Source: JBEKZQ01 sp049509675 (GTDB lineage Bacteria; Planctomycetota; Planctomycetia; Pirellulales; Thermoguttaceae). Taken from it: a DNA stretch of 25,443 nucleotides. Each line of letters opens with the position of its first letter. The first letter of the stretch is position 1. The position numbers and the translations under genes are program-made. The notes under the pieces were generated by a model. It searched no databases and had not been told where the DNA came from. It saw only the letters and a list, made by a program, of their open reading frames with translations. Where the stretch lies: contig JBEKZQ010000022.1 in NCBI GenBank assembly GCA_049509675.1, positions 1 through 25,443 of the forward strand, given 5' to 3'. Positions 13,923-21,503 of this stretch are shown here, piece after piece.

Positions 13923-15501
13923 AACGCAAGGCCTCCACGGGATGCAGGCGGGCGGCGCGGCGGGCCGGCAAAATGCTGGCCAGCACGGCAATACTGAGGG
14001 CCCCGGCCACAATCCAGGCGATCGTCTCCGGGTTGACGATCGTCGGGATCTTGTAGAAGTAATAGATCTCGGGATTGAACAGGGGCCGGCCCGTGATCCA
14101 ACTCAGCACGTCGGCAATCTGGTTGATGTAGCGCACGAACAACAGTCCCAGAAACAGGCCCGCGCCCGAACCGACCAGCCCCAGGAGCAGGCCGTAGGAA
14201 AGGAAGATGCCCATGACGCCGCGCCCCGGCGCCCCCAGCGACTTGAGGATGCCGATATCGCGGGTCTTCTCCACCACGATCATGTAAAAGATGGCCAGGA
14301 TGCCGAAGCCCGCCACGGCGATGATGAAGAACAGCAGGATGTTCAAAATGGTGGTCTCCATCTGCACGGCGGCCAGCAGCGCGCCTTGCTTGTCGCGCCA
14401 CGTGTGGACGGCGTACAACTCCATGGGGAACGCCGCCCGCAGCTTGTCGCGAACCATGTTCCCGTCGACGCCCGGCTTGAGCTTGATCTGGATCGAATTG
14501 ATGAGCCCCTTGCCGTTTTCGACCATGCCCCGCATTTCTTGCAGTTTGCCGATGGGCACGAAGACGAAGTTCGAATCGTACTCGGCCATTTTGCTCTCGT
14601 AGAAATCGACCACGGTGAAATTGTCGTGGGACTCCTTGGGCGGGCCGTCCACGGCGGCGGTGGGCACGAACAGCCGCACGTCGTCGCCCGGCAGCACCAG
14701 GAACGTGTCTTTGCCTTGCGCGGTGCGAAAGCTGGCCATCGCGATCCCCAGCACGACGCCCGCGCATTGCTCTTTGGCCGGGTCGAAATCCGTGCCCTCC
14801 GCGCCGTGCTGGAGGCGCTCGGCGAACGGGTTTGTCGCGGCCGGCCCCGCTTTCTGTTGCGGGGATTGTCCCGCTTTTCGTGCGGGCGCCGGCGATCCCG
14901 GCGGCGGGCCGACGATCGCCGCGGCGGCGTCCTGGGCACGGAAAGCGTCCGGCTGCGAGTTGCGAATCTCGCTCACGGCGCGGCGGTGCTTCCAACCGGC
15001 CTGCTCCATCTGGTCGCGCGGATGGGCCTCGGGGCCCGCCTGGTGATCGAGCACGTCGTAGCCGTCTTCGCGAAGCTGGAAACTCATCTCCCGGCGGTTG
15101 GCCGGATGTTGCAGGTAGCCGCTGAAATCGCTCACCGCGCTCTGCGTCTTCTCGTCGATGCCGATCACTTGCACCTGCCGGGTGATCCACGTTCCGCCGT
15201 ATTGAAACTGGATCATGCCCGGCACCACCACCGTGGCCGTCATGCCGTCGATCCAGTCGCCCGCCGTCTCGCGGATCCGCCCCATGTGCCACTGGGCGTC
15301 GCGCATGCCTTCCATGCTGCGGGCCTCGAAAGTCAGGTCGGAAAGGATGCCGTGTATGCGGTCCTGCATCTGGCTGGAAAAACCGGCCATGACGCTGTTG
15401 ACCACGATCATCGCCCACACGCCCAGCGTGACGCTCACGACCGAGGCCAGGGCGATGTAGCGCGTGCGGAGATACCGCCAGCAGAGCAGCAGTTTGTACA
15501 T
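13915..15501 (-). CDS. LolC/LolE-like ABC transporter permease
   Basis: This 528-aa permease has an N-terminal RYLRTRYIALASVVSVTLGVWAMIVVNSVMAGF segment (first TM helix, about residues 15-41), a large periplasmic MacB-like region, and three C-terminal TM helices (NILLFFIIAVAGFGILAIFYM, FLSYGLLLGLVGSGAGLFLGL, IAWIVAGALSIAVLASI). It ends RLHPVEALRYE, the usual FtsX-type C-terminus. The start at ATG 15501 is chosen: GGAGGG lies 9 bases upstream and the upstream codons add nothing family-like. The periplasmic region contains a Pro/Ala/Lys/Gln-rich linker (about 195-235). Only one permease is encoded, so a homodimer, as in MacB-type systems, is likely. The overlapping ATPase gene is its partner. 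Confidence 0.88.
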   Translation of the reverse strand: MYKLLLCWRYLRTRYIALASVVSVTLGVWAMIVVNSVMAGFSSQMQDRIHGILSDLTFEARSMEGMRDAQWHMGRIRETAGDWIDGMTATVVVPGMIQFQYGGTWITRQVQVIGIDEKTQSAVSDFSGYLQHPANRREMSFQLREDGYDVLDHQAGPEAHPRDQMEQAGWKHRRAVSEIRNSQPDAFRAQDAAAAIVGPPPGSPAPARKAGQSPQQKAGPAATNPFAERLQHGAEGTDFDPAKEQCAGVVLGIAMASFRTAQGKDTFLVLPGDDVRLFVPTAAVDGPPKESHDNFTVVDFYESKMAEYDSNFVFVPIGKLQEMRGMVENGKGLINSIQIKLKPGVDGNMVRDKLRAAFPMELYAVHTWRDKQGALLAAVQMETTILNILLFFIIAVAGFGILAIFYMIVVEKTRDIGILKSLGAPGRGVMGIFLSYGLLLGLVGSGAGLFLGLLFVRYINQIADVLSWITGRPLFNPEIYYFYKIPTIVNPETIAWIVAGALSIAVLASILPARRAARLHPVEALRYE

Positions 15502-15542
15502 ACCGAGGAACCCTCCGTGGTTCGCCGTGCGAAGCAACTGTA

Positions 15543-15591
15543 GGACGGATTGTCAATCCGTCCGGTTTCAAAGACGGATTAACAATCCGTC
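15543..15591. repeat. Two GGACGGATTG/CAATCCGTCC hairpins in tandem
   Basis: GGACGGATTGTCAATCCGTC (plus a final C) at 15543-15563 is a near-perfect palindrome, 10-bp arms with one central base. GACGGATT (15573-15580) pairs with AATCCGTC (15584-15591) in a second hairpin. The arms are the same sequence, so this is a doublet of one repeat unit. It lies between lysS and the permease gene and may form a read-through attenuating structure. Confidence 0.75.
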
Positions 15592-15622
15592 CCACGATAA
15601 TCGAGCAAAGTATAAAGCCCTT

Positions 15623-17167
15623 TCACTCCACTTCCGGCCGCAGCAGCGGAAACAGGATCACTTCCCGGATCGTCTGCGAATTGGTCAACAGCATGACCAG
15701 CCGGTCGATGCCGAGCCCCAGCCCGCCGGCCGGCGGCATGCCGTGCCGCAGGGCCCGCACGAAATCGCGGTCCATGCGGGCCATCGATTCCTCTTCGGGC
15801 AGGCCGGCCAATTGCTGCGTGAACAGTTGTTCCTGCAAGTCGGGGTCGTTCAGCTCCGTGTAGGCGTTGGCAATTTCCATGCCCTGGACCAGCAACTCGA
15901 AGCGTTCGGCCACCGCCGGATTGGACCTTTTGCGCTTGGTCAACGGACAGACGCTGGCCGGATAATCCAACACGAAGATCGGCCCGGCCAACTGGTCCTC
16001 GACCTTGGCGTCGAAGACCGCGCTCTTGAGCACGTCGGGGTGGCGATTGGCCGTTTCCAGGCCGATTCGCTGGGCCAGCGCGCGGACGGCTTCCGCGTCG
16101 TCGGCCGCCACGCCGGTGTGCTCGGCAAACAACTCGTCGTAGGTCTTCCGCTGGAAGGGCGGCGAGAAATCGATCTCCCGATTGCCCCAGGGAAGTTTCA
16201 GGCCCTGGCCGGTGGCGGCAATCGCCTCGACGATCAACTTCTCGGTCAGGTCCATCATCGAGTGGTAATCGCCATAGGCCTGGTAAAGCTCCAGCATGGT
16301 GAACTCGGGGTTGTGGCGGGCGTCGATGCCTTCGTTGCGATAGACGCGGCCCAACTCGTAAACACGTTCCATGCCCCCGACCAAGAGCCGCTTCAGGTGC
16401 AACTCCAGGGCGATGCGCACGAACAGATCGATATCCAGGGCGTTGTGGTGGGTGACGAACGGCCGGGCCGCCGCCCCGCCGGCAATGGCGTGCAGCGTGG
16501 GCCCCTCCACTTCCACAAAACCCTCGCCCGAAAGCGTGCTGCGGATCGACTGCACGATCTTCGTCCGCCGCAGGAAACGTTCCAGCACGCCCTCGCTGTA
16601 GACCAGGTCGACGTACCGCATCCGTTGCCGCAACTCGGGATCGCTGAGCCCCTTATGTTTGGCGGGCGGGGTCTCGATCGACTTGGTGAGGAAGTGTACG
16701 TCGGAGACGAAAATCGTGAGCTCACCCGTCTTGGTGCGGCTCAGTTCGCCATCGACGCCGATTATGTCGCCCAGGTCGAAACACAGGGCTTGTTCCCAGT
16801 TCCGCTCGCCCACCTGGTTCTTGCCCAGCATCAACTGGATCTTGCCGGTCCAGTCGCGGATGTCGATGAAGATCAGCTTGCCGGCGCGGCGCTGCAAGAC
16901 GATGCGGCCGGCGGCCCGGACCTTCGGCCCGTGCTGCCTGGCTGGCTGGCCCTCGGCCACCGCTGGCTCGACGACGATTTCGTTCTCCCGACTGCGGATC
17001 TGGCCGATCGGCAGATGGCCGTCGAAGCGCTGTCCCCAGGGATCGACGCCCATTTCCTTCAGCTTGCGCAGCTTCTCGCGCCGCGCAGCTTCCAAGGCCG
17101 CTCCGCCAGCCAATTCCTCTTGATTCGCGTCGGTCATTGGTCCAGGTGAGGTGCTCGTTTCGTTCAT
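15623..17167 (-). CDS. lysS: Lysyl-tRNA synthetase, class II
   Basis: This 514-aa enzyme charges tRNA-Lys. The N-terminal OB-fold anticodon-binding domain spans about 85-160 (GRIVLQRRAGKLIFIDIRDWTGKIQLM). Class II motif 2 is YRNEGIDARHNPEFTMLELYQAYGDY (276-301) and motif 3 is GLGLGIDRLVMLLTNSQTIREVILFP (482-507). The length is typical (about 500). The start at ATG 17167 gives a slightly longer N-terminus; an alternative ATG lies at codon 11. It heads a minus-strand series with the LolC/LolD-like pair downstream. The palindromes at 15543-15591 lie between it and the permease gene. Confidence 0.95.
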   Translation of the reverse strand: MNETSTSPGPMTDANQEELAGGAALEAARREKLRKLKEMGVDPWGQRFDGHLPIGQIRSRENEIVVEPAVAEGQPARQHGPKVRAAGRIVLQRRAGKLIFIDIRDWTGKIQLMLGKNQVGERNWEQALCFDLGDIIGVDGELSRTKTGELTIFVSDVHFLTKSIETPPAKHKGLSDPELRQRMRYVDLVYSEGVLERFLRRTKIVQSIRSTLSGEGFVEVEGPTLHAIAGGAAARPFVTHHNALDIDLFVRIALELHLKRLLVGGMERVYELGRVYRNEGIDARHNPEFTMLELYQAYGDYHSMMDLTEKLIVEAIAATGQGLKLPWGNREIDFSPPFQRKTYDELFAEHTGVAADDAEAVRALAQRIGLETANRHPDVLKSAVFDAKVEDQLAGPIFVLDYPASVCPLTKRKRSNPAVAERFELLVQGMEIANAYTELNDPDLQEQLFTQQLAGLPEEESMARMDRDFVRALRHGMPPAGGLGLGIDRLVMLLTNSQTIREVILFPLLRPEVE

Positions 17168-17249
17168 GATCCGCAGATTTCCGCAGAGAAGGCAGACTGA
17201 TCCCGATGCAGTCCGCAGTCCGTGCGAGAATCTGCGAAATCTGCGGATT
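17168..17249. repeat. Inverted pair of ATCCGCAGATTT-type repeats
   Basis: ATCCGCAGATTTCCGCAG from about 17169 and AATCTGCGAAATCTGCGGAT at 17229-17248 are near-inverted copies. They bracket about 40 bases upstream of lysS and resemble a short interspersed repeat. Confidence 0.5.
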
Positions 17250-17357
17250 CTTTAAGTGCGGCATTGTAATAGAAGCCCGGCCGGAATCAATGTCAACTGC
17301 GCCGCCGGGTGAAAAGGTCCGCTTCCCCATGTGCAAGAGGATCGGGACGGGCCAATG

Positions 17358-17393
17358 CCCCCTCTCCCCTCGCGGGAAAGGGTAGGGTGAGGG
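17358..17393. repeat. CCCTCTCCC/GGGAAAGGG palindrome (REP-like), copy 2
   Basis: CCCTCTCCCC and GGGAAAGGGTAGGGTGAGGGG form an imperfect hairpin of the same family as the copies at 12064 and 21252. One stem base is mismatched. Confidence 0.6.
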
Positions 17394-17584
17394 GAAAGAC
17401 CCGCTTACAAACTCGAATTCTCACGTTTCGTCCCAATACAAGCCCCTGGGCGAAGAATGGAAGCCCCGTTAGTGAAAATTCATGCAAATTGCCGAATCGG
17501 ATGCTCGACAGAGAATGAACTCTTGGTAAACTCAGGCTGTGGGCCAGATTCGGCTTCGTCGCATTGCATTGAAATAGGCATGAA

Positions 17585-17593
17585 AAGGAGGTG
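17585..17593 (+). promoter_or_regulatory. Near-perfect ribosome binding site of the nitroreductase gene
   Basis: AAGGAGGTG lies 4 bases before ATG 17598, close to a full match to the 16S rRNA 3' end. It fixes the start and suggests high translation. Confidence 0.85.
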
Positions 17594-17597
17594 TGGC

Positions 17598-18107
17598 ATG
17601 GACACACTGGAATCCATTCGCACAAGACGCAGCATCCGCAAGTACCTCGACAAGCCCGTGCCCGAGGAGTTGATGCAAAATCTCCTGGTGGCGGCCATGC
17701 AGGCGCCCAGCGCCCGTAACCAGCAGCCCTGGCAGTTCGTCGTGATCAACGACCGGGCGATCCTGGCGGAGATTCCCAGGTTCATGCCCAACGCCGCCAT
17801 GGCCGCGAAGGCCCCGCTGGCGATCCTGGTCTGCGGCGACCTGGATCTGGAGAAGTCCGAAGGCTACTGGGTGGTGGACTGCGCGGCGGCCGCCGAGAAC
17901 ATGCTCCTGGCGGCGCATGCCCTGGGCCTGGGCGCCGTGTGGTGTGGCGTGTACCCGAGGGAGCACCGGATGGAAGGGCTGCGGCAACTCGTCGGCCTGC
18001 CTCCGAACGTCATGGCCCACAGCCTTGTCGTGGTTGGCTATCCCGCCGAACAGGTGCCGCCCCAGGCCCGCCACCGGCCGGAGCGCGTGCGCCGGAACCA
18101 CTGGTGA
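17598..18107 (+). CDS. Nitroreductase family flavoprotein
   Basis: This 169-aa single-domain member of the nitroreductase superfamily binds FMN and reduces nitro compounds, quinones or other acceptors with NAD(P)H; the physiological substrate is unknown. The FMN-binding RTRRSIRKYLDKPVP start (residues 8-22), APSARNQQPWQFVVI (37-51) and GLGAVWCGVYP (113-123) are typical. The length fits the compact subgroup (about 165-175). ATG 17598 has the strongest SD in the window. The gene stands alone, convergent with the GT39 gene 79 bases downstream. Confidence 0.88.
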   Translation: MDTLESIRTRRSIRKYLDKPVPEELMQNLLVAAMQAPSARNQQPWQFVVINDRAILAEIPRFMPNAAMAAKAPLAILVCGDLDLEKSEGYWVVDCAAAAENMLLAAHALGLGAVWCGVYPREHRMEGLRQLVGLPPNVMAHSLVVVGYPAEQVPPQARHRPERVRRNHW

Positions 18108-18186
18108 CGCAGCGCTGCATCAGAACATGAGCGAGAGAGACAGGGCAGACGCCGACAATAAGAATGGCGGCCATGAATGCTGCGGA

Positions 18187-19896
18187 CTATCGCAGCGTGC
18201 CTTCGGCGGCAGCGATCCGCAACTCGGTTGTCAGGTCGCCCGCCTGGTAAAGGCGATGGCGACCCACGTGCTGGCAAGCGACGCTCAGCAGGTCCAGATG
18301 GCGCTGTATGCGGCGGGCCTTGCGTTCGGAGAGCACAACCACGGCCGTCGGTTCGGCCCGCGACCAGATGCCCAGACTGCCCAGCGCAATCGACTCCAAC
18401 GGTCCCTGTTGAAGATTGGCCCGAAGCTGCGGATCGAGATAGAAGACCAACGAGCCGATCCGCTCGTCGGCGAGCAACAAGGGGGCGGGAAGGCGGCCGG
18501 CCTGGTTGAAATGCCGGGCCAGGTCGCGGGCCGAAAGCGCGGTAGCCACGACCGGCATGATCCAGATCATCACGATCACGAACTGGGCGGCCATCGAGAG
18601 CATCGCCGCCCCTAAGACCGCTCGGTATTGTCGCAGGGCCCAAAATATGCCGGGGATCCAAGCCGTGGCCGAGACCGCCAACAGCATGGCCCAGACCCGC
18701 GGCGAGAAATGCAGGCCCATGCGCCGCTGGGCCACGGCCACCGCCGCCGGAAGCACGATCGGGCCGGCCAGGCAGGAAAGCTGGAATGTCCGCCGCAACT
18801 GCACCAGCGCCTCGCGGCCCAATGCGCCGTCCAAGAAACGCGTCCAGGCCACGGCCGCCAGCAACGCCACCGCCGGGAAAACCGGCCACAGGTAGGTCAC
18901 CAACTTGGAATGCGCGGCCGACAGGAACAGCGTGCAGCCGACCAGCCAGCACACCAGCAGGACCGTCGGCGCGCCGTCTTGCAGCGATGCCCAGCGGGCC
19001 GCCCGCCAACGGGTCCACTCGTCCCTGAGGGTCACGGGCAGATAGGCGATCCAGGGCAATCCACCGCCCAAGAGCATGGGCGCGTAGTACCACCAGGGCT
19101 GATGCCCGTGGTTCTGGGTGGCAGTGACAAACCCCAGTACGTGCCGTTGGAAGAGGTAGTACCACAGGTAACCGGGGTTCTCGATCTCGACGACGACGTA
19201 CCAGGCGCCGGCCAACAGCCCGGCCAGGCCCAGAGCGACTGCCCCGCGAAGGCAGACGTTGCGGCTTACCTGCCGCGTGGCCAAGAGGTAGCCGCCCAGC
19301 GTCACACCGGCCAGCGCGACGCCGACCAGGCCCTTGGTCAGAATGCTCAGGCCGAGGAAAACCCCGACGCTCAGCGTGCAGCGCAGGACCTCGCGCCGGC
19401 CCGTGCTTTGCAACGATTGCCAGAACCCCAGCAGCGCCAGATTGATCCACGGCACCAACGCCACGTCGTGGACGGCCGATTGGGCCAGGGCGGTGGGCAG
19501 AATGGTCGTGGCGTAGAACAGTCCGGCGATCAGTCCGGTCCTGCGGCTGAACATTCGCGCGCCGAGCAGGGCCGTACTCAGTGCGCCCAGCAGCCCGAAG
19601 AGGAGCCCCGGCAGGCGGACGGATATTTCCGACATGCCAAACAGGCGCAGCGCAATGGCCTCGGTCCAAAAATAAAGGACCGGTTTGTCGAGGAAGGGCT
19701 TGCCGAGGAAGTGGGGCGTAATCCAACGCCCCTGTTCCACCATTTCCTGGGCAATCGAGGCGTGCAAGCCTTCGTCCGGGTCGAGCAGGGGGATGCGTGC
19801 CGCCAACAGCAATGGAAAAATGAAGAAAACACCCCCCAGCAGCATTACCAGGGCGATGCTCCAGCACCAGGTCATTCTTGGCTTGTGTGGCTTCAC
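18187..19896 (-). CDS. GT39/ArnT-like membrane glycosyltransferase
   Basis: This 569-aa protein has a dozen or so transmembrane helices and a periplasmic loop after the first one with LLDPDEGLHASIAQEMVEQGRWITP (D41, E42), the acidic motif of GT-C fold enzymes such as ArnT and protein mannosyltransferases. GKPFLDKPVLYFWTEAIALRLFG is the second family hallmark. These enzymes use polyprenyl-phosphate-linked sugars to glycosylate lipids or proteins on the outer face of the membrane; sugar and acceptor cannot be read here. The start codon is GTG 19896 and lacks a good SD; ATG 19875 is an alternative. It is convergent with the nitroreductase and follows the isocitrate dehydrogenase gene after 87 bases. 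Confidence 0.85.
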   Translation of the reverse strand: MKPHKPRMTWCWSIALVMLLGGVFFIFPLLLAARIPLLDPDEGLHASIAQEMVEQGRWITPHFLGKPFLDKPVLYFWTEAIALRLFGMSEISVRLPGLLFGLLGALSTALLGARMFSRRTGLIAGLFYATTILPTALAQSAVHDVALVPWINLALLGFWQSLQSTGRREVLRCTLSVGVFLGLSILTKGLVGVALAGVTLGGYLLATRQVSRNVCLRGAVALGLAGLLAGAWYVVVEIENPGYLWYYLFQRHVLGFVTATQNHGHQPWWYYAPMLLGGGLPWIAYLPVTLRDEWTRWRAARWASLQDGAPTVLLVCWLVGCTLFLSAAHSKLVTYLWPVFPAVALLAAVAWTRFLDGALGREALVQLRRTFQLSCLAGPIVLPAAVAVAQRRMGLHFSPRVWAMLLAVSATAWIPGIFWALRQYRAVLGAAMLSMAAQFVIVMIWIMPVVATALSARDLARHFNQAGRLPAPLLLADERIGSLVFYLDPQLRANLQQGPLESIALGSLGIWSRAEPTAVVVLSERKARRIQRHLDLLSVACQHVGRHRLYQAGDLTTELRIAAAEGTLR

Positions 19897-19983
19897 TCGC
19901 AGCCCGTGCCTCCATGCGCGCGCAAGATAGTAGCCGATAACGCTAAGTTGGGGAATGGCGGTTATCGAAGTCCCGGGGGCATT

Positions 19984-21096
19984 TCAGACCGCTTCTTCCA
20001 GCTTCCGACAGATGGCCGCCGCCATTTCCCGCGTCCCTACGGCCGTGGGATCATCCCGATGCGGCTTCAGATCGTAGGTGACGCACTTTCCTTCGGCGAT
20101 GGTTGCAGCCACAGCCCGCTCCAGGCACTCGGCCGCCCCGACCTCCTTTAAGTGGCGTAGCATCAATGCACCCGAAAGGACCAGTGCCGCCGGGTTCACC
20201 TTGTTCTGGCCCTTGTACTTCGGGGCGCTGCCGTGGGTGGCCTCGAAGATCGCCGTGTCGTGGCCGATATTGGCCCCCGGCGCCACGCCCAAGCCCCCCA
20301 CCAGTCCGGCCGCCACGTCGCTGATGATGTCGCCGTAGAGGTTCGGCAGGACGAGCACGTCGTACAACTCGGGCTTTTGCACCAACTGCATGCACATGTT
20401 GTCGACGATGCGGTCCTCGAAGGGGATATCCGGATACTCCTCGGCAACCTGCTGAGCCCGGCGCAGGAACAGGCCGTCGGTGTGTTTCATGATGTTCGCC
20501 TTATGAACGGCGGTAACCTTCCTGCGGTTGTTGGCCCGCGCGTACTCGAAGGCGTAACGCACGATCTGCTCCGTGCCCACAATGCTGATCGGCTTGATGG
20601 AGACGCCGGTGCCGTCGCGCGGCGTTTGGATCTTGCGGTTGGCCGCCGGGGTGATGCGGTTGCAAAAGTCGATCAGCCCCATAGTGTCCGGCCGGCCGGC
20701 CTCGAACTCCATGCCCAGGTACAGATCTTCGGTGTTCTCGCGGACGATGACCAGGTCGATGGGCACCTTCTCGAAGAAGGTCCGCACGCCGGGATAGTGC
20801 TTGCAGGGGCGGACGCAGGCAAACAGGCCGAATTCGTGGCGAAGTTGCACGTTGACGCTGCGAAAGCCCTTGCCGACCGGCGTGGTGATGGGCGCCTTCA
20901 GGGCACAGCGGGTGCGGCGGATGCTCGCCAGCAGGGCGTCGGGGAGCGGAGTTCCGCAGCGCTCCATCACGTCGATCCCCGCCTCTTGCCGGTCCCAGTT
21001 GATTTTCACGCCCGTCGCGTCCACGCAATGCCGGGCCGCTTCGGCCAGTTCCGGCCCGGTCCCGTCCCCCATGATCAACGTCACTTCGTATGCCAC
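19984..21096 (-). CDS. icd: Isocitrate dehydrogenase, decarboxylating
   Basis: This 370-aa beta-decarboxylating dehydrogenase converts isocitrate to 2-oxoglutarate in the TCA cycle. Markers are YEVTLIMGDGTGPEL at the start, SVNVQLRHEFGLFACVRP (80-97), VIVRENTEDLY (116-126), KANIMKHTDG (199-208) and NLYGDIISDVAAGLVGG (252-268). VRENTEDLYLG favours isocitrate over isopropylmalate dehydrogenase, although homoisocitrate dehydrogenase is close. The coenzyme loop HGSAPKYKGQNKVNP has the Lys-Tyr pair found in several NADP enzymes, so coenzyme choice is open. The start is GTG 21096, preceded by AGGAG at 7 bases; ATG 21111 would place that SD inside the coding region. A promoter is predicted at 21138-21166. 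Confidence 0.85.
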   Translation of the reverse strand: MAYEVTLIMGDGTGPELAEAARHCVDATGVKINWDRQEAGIDVMERCGTPLPDALLASIRRTRCALKAPITTPVGKGFRSVNVQLRHEFGLFACVRPCKHYPGVRTFFEKVPIDLVIVRENTEDLYLGMEFEAGRPDTMGLIDFCNRITPAANRKIQTPRDGTGVSIKPISIVGTEQIVRYAFEYARANNRRKVTAVHKANIMKHTDGLFLRRAQQVAEEYPDIPFEDRIVDNMCMQLVQKPELYDVLVLPNLYGDIISDVAAGLVGGLGVAPGANIGHDTAIFEATHGSAPKYKGQNKVNPAALVLSGALMLRHLKEVGAAECLERAVAATIAEGKCVTYDLKPHRDDPTAVGTREMAAAICRKLEEAV

Positions 21097-21103
21097 GCCC
21101 TTG

Positions 21104-21108
21104 CTCCT
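21104..21108 (-). promoter_or_regulatory. Ribosome binding site deciding the GTG start at 21096
   Basis: On the minus strand AGGAG (21108-21104) ends 7 bases before GTG 21096. The protein then begins MAYEVTL, as in most family members. Confidence 0.6.
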
Positions 21109-21137
21109 CATAGCTCCCGCGAATCGACAAACTACTC

Positions 21138-21166
21138 AAGCTATCAAAGGTTGGGGGCTCCGTCAA
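21138..21166 (-). promoter_or_regulatory. Possible promoter of isocitrate dehydrogenase
   Basis: TTGACG (21166-21161) and TAGCTT (21143-21138) on the minus strand are spaced by 17 bases, about 40 bases before the GTG start. The -35 is good and the -10 weak. Confidence 0.35.
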
Positions 21167-21251
21167 CATGCCGGTCTTGTCTTGTGACCCATACTATTGC
21201 CGTGTCCGGTTGGTGACTTTCGCGCGAATCAGGCGTGGCTTTTTATCAGTT

Positions 21252-21395
21252 CCCTCTCCCCTTGCGGGAGAGGGTTAGGGTGAGGGGTTTTCCGCTTTGC
21301 GACGTTTTTCGCCGATCTTTCGCCAATCCTCCCCTCACCCCCGGGCACCGACCGAAGGTTGGTCGCTCCCGCAAGGGAAGACGGAGGGAGTCGGC
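21252..21395. repeat. Opposed REP-like pair, CCCTCTCCC family, copy 3
   Basis: CCCTCTCCC (21252-21260) pairs with GGGAGAGGG (21266-21274). Its outer block GGGTGAGGGG (21278-21287) is repeated in inverse as CCCCTCACCC (21331-21340), the start of a second, diverged copy that contains CGACCGAAGGTTGGTCG. The two copies form a head-to-head pair upstream of the giant membrane protein gene. Confidence 0.65.
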
Positions 21396-21503
21396 GTTGA
21401 ACGCATAATGCGTGGTTTTATTCGATTCGCGGCGACAGGCGCGGCAGTTGCGACTATAATGGAGTTGTTCAAGGGCGAGCTGCGCGCAGAGGATCTTCCC
21501 ATC

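Larger units (their letters stand above)
17168..17597. other. Divergent intergenic region, lysS and nitroreductase
   Basis: This 430-base gap holds an inverted pair of ATCTGCGG-type repeats (17168-17249) and a REP-like palindrome (17358-17393), described separately. The last 200 bases lead the nitroreductase gene; I see no strong promoter. An upstream extension of the nitroreductase frame to 17457 is rejected because of the perfect SD at 17585. Confidence 0.6.
21097..21503. other. Divergent intergenic region with REP-like pair
   Basis: This 407-base gap separates isocitrate dehydrogenase (-) from the giant membrane protein (+). It holds a predicted minus-strand promoter (21138-21166) and an opposed REP-like pair (21252-21395). 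The plus-strand frame stays open from 21297, but codons before 21504 run over the repeat and are unlike the family. Confidence 0.6.

Noticed and set aside
13861..15543. 560-aa plus-strand ORF opposite the permease
   Set aside because: Antisense frame of the permease with the same His/Asp/Arg bias and no domain.
18038..19915. 625-aa minus-strand ORF in a second frame over the GT39 gene
   Set aside because: Pro/Gly/Arg-rich shadow. The other frame shows the transmembrane helices and DPDEG motif of GT39.
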